Position numbers and translations under genes: made by a program
In this document: positions 24,286 to 31,677 of the stretch, in pieces
Numbering within the stretch: position 1 is the stretch's first letter
Layout: each line of letters starts with the position of its first letter
DNA from: DAOUEG01 sp964595455
GTDB lineage: Bacteria; Chloroflexota; Dehalococcoidia; Dehalococcoidales; RBG-16-60-22
Length of the DNA stretch: 64,000 bases
Direction: 5' to 3'
Assembly: GCA_964595455.1 (NCBI GenBank)
Contig: CAZQQL010000002.1
Coordinates: forward strand, 1 to 64,000
The notes under the pieces: generated by a model
Seen by the model: the letters and a program-made list of their open reading frames with translations, nothing else
The model's database searches: none
What the model was told of the DNA's origin: nothing

Positions 24286-25509
24286 CTACTCGAAGGCCTT
24301 TGCTTCGACGAGCCTTGCGTAATCGTTATCCGAAATACCGAGGACTTCCCGGCAGACATATTCGTTATGTTCGCCGAGGACCGACGACCGCCAGACTTCC
24401 GAATCGACCTCGGACAGCTTGAAAGCCGGCGGATGGGCGTAGTTCACCTTGCCGATGTAAGGGTGTTCGACTTCCCTGAAATAACAGTAGTGTTTGAGCT
24501 GCGGGTCTTCATAGATGTCACGGGCGTCTGCCACGACGCCGGCGCCCACTCCGGCGGCCTGCAGCCGGGCCATGACCTCTTCCGGCGTATGCTCGATGGT
24601 CCACGCTTCGACGAGCCTGTCCAGTTCTTCCCGGGCGGCCAGGCGGGCGGACAGCGTATCGAAACGGGCTGTCCACGCCGGACCGCCGATGACCCGGCAG
24701 AAGCTGCGCCATTCCTCATCCGTGAAGACCTCGATGGCAACCCAGCGGTCATCGCCCTGGCAGCGGTACACGCCGTGCGGGGCGGCATAGTCGCAGGCGT
24801 TGCCCTTGACGCTCAATTGCCGCCTGTTGGCGGAGTAATCGAGGACCACCGGGGCAAAGTAGTTGAGCGTGGATTCAACCTGGGACTGGTCGATGCATTG
24901 TCCCTTGCCGGTGCGGCGGCGATAATCGAGCGCGGCAACCAGGCCGAACATGCTGAGCAGCGGTGAAAGCTGGTCCGAGTAGTAGCTTGAGACCGGTACC
25001 GGGCCGCGGTCCGGCCAGCGAGCCAGCGAGTAAGCCATGGCGTAAGCCGCCAGCGTCATCCCGAAGCCGCCCTGACCGGCCATCGGGCCGGTGTGGCCGT
25101 AGCCGCAGCTCCGCAGCATGATGATGTCCGGCTTGATGCTCTTCAGGACGTCATACCCGAGGCCGAACCGCTCCATGACGCCGGTCGGGAAACACTCACC
25201 GACCACGTCCGCCCAGGCCACCAGTTTCTTGAACAGCGCCAGGGCGTCCGGGTTCTTCAGGTTGAGGGTCATGCTGTATTTTTTTGCCGGGTGGCTGAAG
25301 GCGAACATGACGCTCCTGCTGATGGCGTTGGGGGAATCGTTGGTCAGGTTGGTATAGGAAAAGACCCGCCGGATGGGGTCCGGCTGCTTCGCACTCTCAA
25401 CGCGGACGACGGTCGCGCCGTAATGAGCGAGGTAATTGAGGATGAAGACCCCGGCGCCGGACCAGGTCATATCGATGACATTCAATCCCTTGAAGGGCGG
25501 ATCTGTCAT
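24286..25509 (-). CDS. CaiB/BaiF family (class III) CoA-transferase, Asp-containing subunit
   Basis: The 407-residue protein begins FKGLNVIDMTWSGAGVFILN and shows the family segments KYSMTLNLKNPDALALFKKL, GVMERFGLGYDVLK and LRSCGYGHTGPMAGQGGF. The usual catalytic Asp is present in SSYYSDQLSPLLS (about residue 180). These enzymes move CoA between acids through an aspartyl-CoA anhydride. Its ribosome site AAGGAG overlaps the stop of the preceding paralogue, so the two are coupled and may form a heteromer. It is followed 19 bases later by the acyl-CoA dehydrogenase. Confidence 0.88.
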   Translation of the reverse strand: MTDPPFKGLNVIDMTWSGAGVFILNYLAHYGATVVRVESAKQPDPIRRVFSYTNLTNDSPNAISRSVMFAFSHPAKKYSMTLNLKNPDALALFKKLVAWADVVGECFPTGVMERFGLGYDVLKSIKPDIIMLRSCGYGHTGPMAGQGGFGMTLAAYAMAYSLARWPDRGPVPVSSYYSDQLSPLLSMFGLVAALDYRRRTGKGQCIDQSQVESTLNYFAPVVLDYSANRRQLSVKGNACDYAAPHGVYRCQGDDRWVAIEVFTDEEWRSFCRVIGGPAWTARFDTLSARLAAREELDRLVEAWTIEHTPEEVMARLQAAGVGAGVVADARDIYEDPQLKHYCYFREVEHPYIGKVNYAHPPAFKLSEVDSEVWRSSVLGEHNEYVCREVLGISDNDYARLVEAKAFE

Positions 25510-25518
25510 GCTCGCTCC

Positions 25519-26763
25519 TTAGATAATGCGGGCCTCTTTCAGGGCCGTGAGTTCCTGTTTTGAAATGCCGAGGCCGGTGTAGACTTCCTCGTTGTGCTCG
25601 CCGATGTGCGGGGCGCGGGAACGGAAGCCGCACTCGGCGTCGCTGAACCGTACGAACGGGCCGGGATATGTCAGCGTCGCGCCGAGTTCAGGGTGTTCCA
25701 CCTGCTTCCAGAAATCGCGCTCGACGTACTGTGGGAACTTCAGGGCGTCTGCCACGTTGAGGCAGATCCCGATGTGGACGCCTTTCTCGCGGGACAGGCG
25801 GAACAATTCGTCCTTGGTGTGGTTGAGGAAGAACTGCTCCAGCGCGGCCATGACGGCGTTCAGGTCTCCCGCGGTCCATTCGCCGTCATGCGGTCTGGTC
25901 CAGTCCCAGCGGTCCAGTGCGGTGGTATCGAGGCCGTCTTCACGCATGCTTTCGATGATTGCCCTGTGGCTGGCGGCCATGGCGGCGGTGGCAAGCGTAA
26001 AGGAAATATCGCCGTCCTTGCAACGCCAGAGGATCGGCTGGTAGTAGAGGTTACCATCCTTCGTCTGGGTGGTGAAGCGCCTTCGACCCTGCCGCCGTGG
26101 TATCGTCTGCTGCAGCACCCAGGGAAGCTGTTGTTCCGCGGATCCGACGAAACCCAGCCCCATCTGCGTGGGGGCATCGACGACCTGGCCTCGGCCGGTC
26201 ATGGCCCGGTGATAGAGAGCGGTGATCGTTCCGATGGCGGCGTGGGCGGCGCCGGCGAGGAAGGAATGCCGGTAGGTCGTCGTAAGCGGCGGACGGTCCG
26301 GGTCGCCGACGTTGAAGACCATCCCGCCGAGAGCGCGTACGACCAGGTCATCGGCCTTGTAGTCCCGGTACGGCCCTTCCTGCCCGAAGGCGCTGATGCG
26401 GGTCAATACGATGCCGGGATTGACGGCGCTCAATATCTCGTAACCGAGCCCGATGTTTTCCATGTAGCCGGGCTGGAAGGACTCAATGACGACGTCAGCC
26501 CCAGCAGCGAGCTTTTTAAAAACCTCACGCCCATCATCCGAAAGGATATCCAGGGTGATGCCGCGTTTGCTGGCATTAAAGGCCAGCCAGTTGAGGCCCT
26601 TTTCCGGTCCGGGGTCGTCATGGAAGAAAGGCCCGAGATGACGGGATGGATCGCCGCCGGGAGGTTCGATCTTGACGACGTCCGCTCCCAGGTCTCCGAG
26701 CAGCCTGCCGCAGAAAAAACCTTTTTCGTTGGTAAGATCGAGGACCCGGTACACGCTCAGCAT
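25519..26763 (-). CDS. CaiB/BaiF family CoA-transferase-like, catalytic Asp apparently missing
   Basis: The 414-residue protein carries the class III fold: YRVLDLTNEKGFFCGRLLGD, LGADVVKIEPPGGDPSR, ITLDILSDDGREVF and ISAFGQEGPYRDYKADDL. At the position of the catalytic Asp it reads TTYRHSFLAGAAHA, where the neighbour reads SSYYSDQLSPLLS, so Ser replaces Asp. Heteromeric relatives such as benzylsuccinate CoA-transferase use two different subunits. This one is probably the non-catalytic subunit of a pair with the 24286 product. It is the first gene of the operon, with AAAGGA before the ATG. Confidence 0.82.
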   Translation of the reverse strand: MLSVYRVLDLTNEKGFFCGRLLGDLGADVVKIEPPGGDPSRHLGPFFHDDPGPEKGLNWLAFNASKRGITLDILSDDGREVFKKLAAGADVVIESFQPGYMENIGLGYEILSAVNPGIVLTRISAFGQEGPYRDYKADDLVVRALGGMVFNVGDPDRPPLTTTYRHSFLAGAAHAAIGTITALYHRAMTGRGQVVDAPTQMGLGFVGSAEQQLPWVLQQTIPRRQGRRRFTTQTKDGNLYYQPILWRCKDGDISFTLATAAMAASHRAIIESMREDGLDTTALDRWDWTRPHDGEWTAGDLNAVMAALEQFFLNHTKDELFRLSREKGVHIGICLNVADALKFPQYVERDFWKQVEHPELGATLTYPGPFVRFSDAECGFRSRAPHIGEHNEEVYTGLGISKQELTALKEARII

Positions 26764-27010
26764 CGGTGAAATTCCTTTGACGCTATTGGTTGTGCGAGAC
26801 GGTGGGAACAGGGCGGATTAATCGGTGAACATGATACCATCAAAGCCTAGATAGTGTCAATTGTTACTAATTTGCAAATGATCGCGGATTCTGTCCTGCG
26901 AATGCAAGGCTACAGCCTGATTGTTCATGGTTCTTTAGACAAAGCGGAGCCTTCTCCGCAACCTCAGGGCAGCACGGGCGTTTTACCCTCGGCCGGGCTT
27001 GAAACAATGA

Positions 27011-27538
27011 CTACTTGCCCCCCTCTTTCTCCCTGTCGAACTCCTGGATAAGCTCCAGAGCATCCTTCTTCATTATCTTCAATATCTGGTTGAGCGACGT
27101 AAGCTGTTCTTCGTTCAGCGAGCGGAACAGCATCTTGCTGCTCCGCTCACGGGACTGGGTGGTCGCCTTCTTCACCAGATCGATGCCTTTCTGGGTGATC
27201 GTCACATTCCTCACCCGGCGGTCGGTATCGCTCCCTACCTCCATCCGCTTCACAAAACCCTGCTTTTCCAGAGTATCCAGTATCTTCGTCACGGCATGCT
27301 TGGACCGGAACGTCCTGCGGCTGATTTCCGTCGGCATCATCACGGTGTTGTGCAGGATGAGCAGGTGCAGTACGTTGAAACCGGCCCGCGTGATAGGATG
27401 TTCCCTCGCCTCGATGTCCACGAAACGTGAAATGATGTCCGAAGCGTTCAGAAAAAGCAGCAGCGTGTCCACCCTCAACTCGGCAGCCTGGGCCTTGATG
27501 TCCTTGGCGATCAGCTTCGCGCTGTTCTCGATGTTCAT
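27011..27538 (-). CDS. MarR family transcriptional regulator
   Basis: The 175-residue protein has the winged-helix MarR pattern: HNTVMMPTEISRRTFRSKHA, VTKILDTLEKQGFVKRMEVG, then SDTDRRVRNVTITQKG and a long C-terminal dimerisation helix. MarR proteins are dimeric repressors released by small aromatic or phenolic ligands. It lies upstream of and in line with the CoA-transferase operon, with about 250 bases between, and probably controls it and itself. The frame opens at 27577, but ATG 27538 starts the conserved part. Overlapping inverted repeats (27577-27605) in its upstream region are likely operators. Confidence 0.88.
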   Translation of the reverse strand: MNIENSAKLIAKDIKAQAAELRVDTLLLFLNASDIISRFVDIEAREHPITRAGFNVLHLLILHNTVMMPTEISRRTFRSKHAVTKILDTLEKQGFVKRMEVGSDTDRRVRNVTITQKGIDLVKKATTQSRERSSKMLFRSLNEEQLTSLNQILKIMKKDALELIQEFDREKEGGK

Positions 27539-27576
27539 GCTCGTTTGTCCTTTTTGTCCCTGGGTAGATAATAACA

Positions 27577-27605
27577 TAGTATACTATACCAGCGTATACG
27601 GTATA
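27577..27605. promoter_or_regulatory. Candidate MarR operator
   Basis: A perfect palindrome TAGTATACTA (27577-27586) is followed after 7 bases by GTATACGGTATA (27594-27605), sharing the GTATAC core. The sites lie 40-70 bases upstream of the MarR start, as expected for autoregulation. Confidence 0.5.
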
Positions 27606-27679
27606 AAGGGTAGCCTATCTGCTTCGCCTGCCCTTCTGCTGCCTTGTTTCCTGGTGCGAAAATAAGTGACAAAACTTAC

Positions 27680-27709
27680 TTTACAATACTAGAAAATATG
27701 TTCTATAAT
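27680..27709 (+). promoter_or_regulatory. Orphan promoter-like sequence
   Basis: TTTACA (27680-27685) and a perfect TATAAT (27704-27709) are 18 bases apart. No supported gene lies directly downstream, so this may serve a short RNA or be the leftover of a lost gene. Confidence 0.45.
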
Positions 27710-27797
27710 TTGTTTGCGCGCAGGCTTTATGGTGAGCACGAATGGGTAGCGCGGCATCTTGCCCGCGGCCTCTCACAGAATGAAGTATGAGCCGTAG

Positions 27798-27823
27798 GGT
27801 GGGTACCGCTTGCGGTACCCACC
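27798..27823. repeat. REP-like hairpin (GGTGGGTACCG / CGGTACCCACC)
   Basis: Two perfect 11-base arms (27798-27808 and 27813-27823) enclose CTTG. The preceding CGTAGG and the layout resemble widely dispersed extragenic palindromes. No T run follows, so it is not a standard terminator. Confidence 0.55.
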
Positions 27824-28010
27824 GGTCGCCGTACATTGGATAGCTGCACCTGTCAACGAAGTAAGAAAACCGACCGGCAATAGAAAACTGGTCGTAAGAA
27901 AACAAATAACAGCTATGGTCATGAGAAGCCGGGCTACGGCTCCTCCAGGGTGAAACATGACCTGAAATATTCGGTCCCTTTGAGCCTGAGAAAATTGTAT
28001 AAAACTGAAA

Positions 28011-28038
28011 ATGACAGAACGAATCTATCTGTTACAAT
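28011..28038 (+). promoter_or_regulatory. Promoter of the M29 aminopeptidase gene
   Basis: ATGACA (28011-28016) and TACAAT (28033-28038) are 16 bases apart, about 37 bases upstream of the start codon. Confidence 0.5.
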
Positions 28039-28074
28039 ACGAAGAAACCACTAATTATGATCGGAGGCCTATTC

Positions 28075-29175
28075 ATGGTTGATATCAGGGTCCGCAAACT
28101 GGCTGAACTCCTCGTCGATTACTCCGTCGCCGTCAAGCCCGGAGACAAAGTATCCATCGAAGGCGATGCCGGCGCCGAACCATTGCTGAAAGAGATATAT
28201 GCCCGGGTCCTCAAGGCGGGAGGCCATCCCTTTCTCCTCATGCAGCCGGACGGCATCATGGAATTGCTCTTCAAGCATGCCGGGGACGACCAGTTGAAGT
28301 ACGTCTCGGAGATCTCCCGTATCATCGCGGAGACTTACGATGTCCGCATCCACGTCGGCGGGGAATCCAACACCAAGGGGCTGTCCTCGGTGCCCCCCTC
28401 CAGACTGGTCATGCGCAGTACCTCACGAAGGGAACTGACCGAGACCATCCTGGACAGGTCAGCCAGGGGTGAGATGCGCTGGGTGGTCACCAACTTTCCC
28501 ACCGCCGCCTATGCCCAGGACGCCGAAATGAGCCTCGCCGAATACGAGGATTTCCTTTATGGCGCCTGCCTGCCCGACCTCGAAGACCCCGTCGGCTACT
28601 GGAAAAGGTTCTCAGAACGCCAGCAGCGGTACATCGATTGGCTCAAGGGAAAAAAGCATGTGGCGATAACCGCTCCGGGCACGGAGCTTACCCTCGATAT
28701 CACGGACCGCCCTTTCATCAACTGTGACGGCCGTCTCAATATGCCCGACGGCGAGATTTTCACTGGCCCGGTGGAGAACAGCGTCAACGGCACGGTCCTG
28801 TTCTCGTACCCGTCCATCTACGACGGCCGGGAAGTGGCCGGCATCAGGCTCCGTTTTGAGCAGGGCAAGGTGGTGGAAGCCACGGCGGAAAAGAACCAGG
28901 CTTTCCTCCAGGAGAAACTCGATACCGATGAAGGCTCGCGCTACGTTGGTGAGTTTGCCATCGGTACCAACGAGGGCATCGACCGCTTTACCCGCGAGAT
29001 CCTTTTCGATGAGAAGATTAACGGCAGCTTCCACATGGCGCTCGGGGCCGGTTACCCGGAAAGCGGCAGCCTCAACCGGTCCGCTATCCACTGGGACATG
29101 ATCTGCGATATGCGCCAGGGTGAGATCCGGGTTGACGACGCAGTATTCTATAAGGATGGCAAGTTCAGGATTTAG
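28075..29175 (+). CDS. Aminopeptidase, M29 (leucyl aminopeptidase/AmpS) family
   Basis: The 366-residue protein has M29 features: VRKLAELLVDYSVAVKPGDK at the start, FTGPVENSVNGTVLFSYP with a ligand Glu (about residue 225), then IGTNEGIDRFTREILFDEKI and FHMALGAGYPESGSLNRSAI ending in HWDMICDMR. These regions hold the Glu, His and Asp ligands of a two-metal centre. It removes N-terminal residues from peptides in the cytoplasm. Start 28075 is set by GGAGG 8 bases before the ATG. It is monocistronic and convergent with the alcohol dehydrogenase gene. Confidence 0.87.
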   Translation: MVDIRVRKLAELLVDYSVAVKPGDKVSIEGDAGAEPLLKEIYARVLKAGGHPFLLMQPDGIMELLFKHAGDDQLKYVSEISRIIAETYDVRIHVGGESNTKGLSSVPPSRLVMRSTSRRELTETILDRSARGEMRWVVTNFPTAAYAQDAEMSLAEYEDFLYGACLPDLEDPVGYWKRFSERQQRYIDWLKGKKHVAITAPGTELTLDITDRPFINCDGRLNMPDGEIFTGPVENSVNGTVLFSYPSIYDGREVAGIRLRFEQGKVVEATAEKNQAFLQEKLDTDEGSRYVGEFAIGTNEGIDRFTREILFDEKINGSFHMALGAGYPESGSLNRSAIHWDMICDMRQGEIRVDDAVFYKDGKFRI

Positions 29176-29182
29176 CAAAAAC

Positions 29183-29215
29183 AAAAGGGTGGCGCTCGCT
29201 CAGCGAGCGCCACCC
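29183..29215 (-). terminator. Strong Rho-independent terminator between convergent genes
   Basis: GGGTGGCGCTCGCT (29187-29200) and AGCGAGCGCCACCC (29202-29215) make a 14-bp stem. A T-rich run follows on the minus strand, so it primarily ends the alcohol dehydrogenase transcript. Confidence 0.85.
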
Positions 29216-29238
29216 CACATTGGAAACTGATTCAAGCC

Positions 29239-30345
29239 CTAGAACATGATGACGTTACGTATCGCATTCCCGGCTTCCATGGAAGCCAGAGCTTTATCGA
29301 GTTGGTCGAAGGAGTAATGGCCGCTGACAAGCTCGTCCAGCTTGAACCGGCCGCACCGGTACAGCTCCAGCAGGCGCGGTATCTCGATCCTCGGTCTTAC
29401 TGCTCCCATCGCGCTGCCGGTCAGTACCTTGCCGCCGCAGAATTCAACCGGCATCCACGCGGACATCTCCTCACCGTACCCGTGCCCGACCACCACCGTC
29501 GTCCCGTTCTTAGCCGATAGCGTGAAGGCCAGCCTGAGAGTTTCGATGCCGGCCACTGCCACGATGACGTTATCGGCTTTCAGTCCGTAGTTCAGTTCGG
29601 CGGCCCTGGCGGTGACGTCCTCTTTCCTGGCATTGATGGTGAACGTGGCCCCCATCTGCTTGGCCAGGTCTAGTTTCTTGTCGTTCATATCCACGGCGAT
29701 GATCGGGTAAGCCCCGACGAACTTCGCGCCCTGGATGGCATTGAGCCCGACACCCCCACAACCCATGACGATGACACTGCGGTTGGGCTTGACTTTAGCC
29801 CGGTTCACCACGGCTCCATACCCCGCGATGACACCGCAGCTCAGCAGGGCCGCCAGGTCAACAGGGGTGTCCTTCGGTATCTTGACCAGGTTCGTTGCCA
29901 GGCCGGTGGCGTATTCTGCAAAAGTCGCCATGGTGCCGTACCACTGGTAGATCCGCGTACCGTCTTTCGTGGTCAGCCGGCCGGGGCTACGTGTCACTAT
30001 CTGGCTGTTCAGGCATTGGTTGTGTTCGCCGATATTGCAGTAGTAACACTGTCCGCAGGCTGCGGGAATCAGCGTGTAGACCACGAGGTCGCCCGGTTTG
30101 ACGTAGTCTACACCTTCCCCGACCTCCTCCACCCAGCCGCATGTCTCGTGACCAGCCACCGCGGGCAACTGGCACGGGCCGTGTTCTCCCTTGATCATGT
30201 GGATGTCGCTGTGGCAGATGGATGTCGCGGCACAGCGAATGGTCACCTCGCCCTTCCCCGGTGGCTCCAGGTTGACTTCTTCCATGACGAGGGGCTTGCC
30301 GTACTCGTAGCAGACTGCCGCTTTTACTTTTCTGATACCGCTCAT
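29239..30345 (-). CDS. Zinc-dependent alcohol dehydrogenase (MDR superfamily)
   Basis: The 368-residue protein shows the catalytic zinc site (TSICHSDIH and VAGHETCGWVEEVGEGV), a structural zinc site CGQCYYCNIGEHNQC (about residues 97-111) and a nucleotide fold VIVMGCGGVGLNAIQGAKFV. It is a class III-like NAD(P)-dependent alcohol or aldehyde dehydrogenase. The N-end adds AAVCYEYGKPLVMEEV as usual. AGGAGG lies before the ATG. It is followed by a strong terminator and preceded on the same strand by a cupin gene 43 bases upstream, so the two are probably cotranscribed. Confidence 0.92.
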   Translation of the reverse strand: MSGIRKVKAAVCYEYGKPLVMEEVNLEPPGKGEVTIRCAATSICHSDIHMIKGEHGPCQLPAVAGHETCGWVEEVGEGVDYVKPGDLVVYTLIPAACGQCYYCNIGEHNQCLNSQIVTRSPGRLTTKDGTRIYQWYGTMATFAEYATGLATNLVKIPKDTPVDLAALLSCGVIAGYGAVVNRAKVKPNRSVIVMGCGGVGLNAIQGAKFVGAYPIIAVDMNDKKLDLAKQMGATFTINARKEDVTARAAELNYGLKADNVIVAVAGIETLRLAFTLSAKNGTTVVVGHGYGEEMSAWMPVEFCGGKVLTGSAMGAVRPRIEIPRLLELYRCGRFKLDELVSGHYSFDQLDKALASMEAGNAIRNVIMF

Positions 30346-30388
30346 GGTACCTCCTGCATGTTTAAATTCATTGTGACCAGATCGGTCC

Positions 30389-30808
30389 CTATTCCTTCTT
30401 CCTGTAGGAGCCGGTCAACGGAAAGTCCATATAGACGATGGGTTTGTCCACTCTTTTAACGACGAGCGGGCAGTGCACCGTGCCCCGGGGTACGCAGATG
30501 AAGGAGGGGCTGGTTATCACGTGTTTTTCCTGTTCATCCCCGAAATACATTTCAATCTCGCCGCCGAACTCCTTTATGTTCGTCGGGTCTCCCCCGATGA
30601 GGCAGATGACCTGGTCGAATTCATGAGTATGGGCGTGGTCAACCACCACGAACGGCTCCGTGAGATATGACCAGTTCATCATGAAATTGAAGCCGTGCAG
30701 GTGTTCCTCTCCCCACACATTGATTTGAGGGGCCTTGATTTGCGGGAAATATTTTGATGGAGCTATCGGAGCTTCGACGATCAAGTTCCCGTACTTTGTG
30801 TCAGTCAT
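30389..30808 (-). CDS. Cupin-fold protein, copy 5 of the local family
   Basis: The 139-residue protein has DHAHTHEFDQV (HxHxxxQ, with Gln in place of the usual Glu), EFGGEIEMYFGDEQ, and PRGTVHCPLV with the last His, followed by RVDKPIVYM. The N-end (TKYGNLIVEAP) is like that of the other copies. It lies 12 kb from the main cupin run, directly upstream of the alcohol dehydrogenase gene, and may supply or use that enzyme's substrate. AAAGGAACG precedes the ATG. Confidence 0.73.
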   Translation of the reverse strand: MTDTKYGNLIVEAPIAPSKYFPQIKAPQINVWGEEHLHGFNFMMNWSYLTEPFVVVDHAHTHEFDQVICLIGGDPTNIKEFGGEIEMYFGDEQEKHVITSPSFICVPRGTVHCPLVVKRVDKPIVYMDFPLTGSYRKKE

Positions 30809-31011
30809 GAGTCATCGTTCCTTTCCGGTACCGGACATTGAGTAATCCCCGGACATGTTGCCGCATAAGAGCAAAGTCCAGGACTGGACATTGATCCGAT
30901 GGGCGAGATACACTCCGGCGTGCTTTCTTCAATGGGATGGTAACGAACATCGAATCATACGGAATATACAACTTCTGCCGCGAAAGAACAAGTACGGAGC
31001 GTAAATCCTGC

Positions 31012-31059
31012 AAAAACACCAGAGATCTCAAGTACATGCCGGAGGTCTCTGGTGTTTTT
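31012..31059. terminator. Bidirectional Rho-independent terminator
   Basis: AAAAACACCAGAGA (31012-31025) and TCTCTGGTGTTTTT (31046-31059) form a stem with a T run on either strand. It follows the PRC-barrel gene on the minus strand. Confidence 0.82.
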
Positions 31060-31079
31060 CGGAGGGTGCTTATTGCAGC

Positions 31080-31511
31080 TTAAACGGGAGTCTTGTTCTC
31101 TTCCCAGTAAGGGCGGTAGCCGTACTTGGCATAGACCGCTTTCAGCCATTCGTAGTCGGGCAGATCCGGCCAATCATTCTCGTCGAAGCCTTCCACTTCC
31201 TTTAATGCTTCCTGCGGGATGTTCACTGTCAGGTGTCTCTCAGCCCCTTTGATGAACGATGAATCACTGTCGATGGAAATAGCCTCCCACGGAATAGCGA
31301 ACAGTTTCCTGCCCATGCCCGCGAATCCCGAGTACGATAGGACGCCATAAATAATACGGTTGCTATGAAAATCTATCATCAGATCGTGAAGTTCTCCCAG
31401 TTCCTGCTTTTGCCGGTTGAAAACCTTCGTTCCCACGAACGTCTTGCATGAAATTCCGACAAGCTTGTTGGTTACATTGGCATCTTTGCTTTCAATGATA
31501 CCCTTTCCCAC
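31080..31511 (-). CDS. PRC-barrel domain protein
   Basis: The 143-residue protein contains a PRC-barrel: VGISCKTFVGTKVFNRQKQE, then LGELHDLMIDFHSNRIIYGV, FAIPWEAISIDSD and ERHLTVNIPQEALKEVEGF. The domain occurs in photosynthetic reaction-centre H subunits and RimM but is also common in small stress-associated proteins of non-photosynthetic bacteria, as is likely here. The C-end adds a Trp/Tyr-rich tail (YGYRPYWEE). A GTG start at 31511 follows GGAGG by 6 bases. It is flanked by its own terminator. Confidence 0.85.
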   Translation of the reverse strand: MGKGIIESKDANVTNKLVGISCKTFVGTKVFNRQKQELGELHDLMIDFHSNRIIYGVLSYSGFAGMGRKLFAIPWEAISIDSDSSFIKGAERHLTVNIPQEALKEVEGFDENDWPDLPDYEWLKAVYAKYGYRPYWEENKTPV

Positions 31512-31677
31512 CTTCCACCTCCGGACACGGATGTCTTGGCACCATCATATCCCGTTAACGCCGCCAGCTGGAATAAGTACCGCTACGTATTTCATGATTA
31601 TGGCTGTGCAGGCGGAATAGCATCTGAAGGCCTGTTGATGGTATCATGCTATCGATACTGAGGAGGTCCCGGTTCTT

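Larger units (their letters stand above)
27606..28010. other. Gene-free stretch with an orphan promoter and a hairpin repeat
   Basis: No convincing gene is seen. It contains an orphan plus-strand promoter (27680-27709), a strong hairpin of repeat type (27798-27823), and several short frames without ribosome sites. The segment AAGTGACAAAAC...ATGTTCTATAA (27664-27708) also occurs before the AT-rich island at 12014-12077, suggesting a remnant of an inserted element. Confidence 0.5.
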
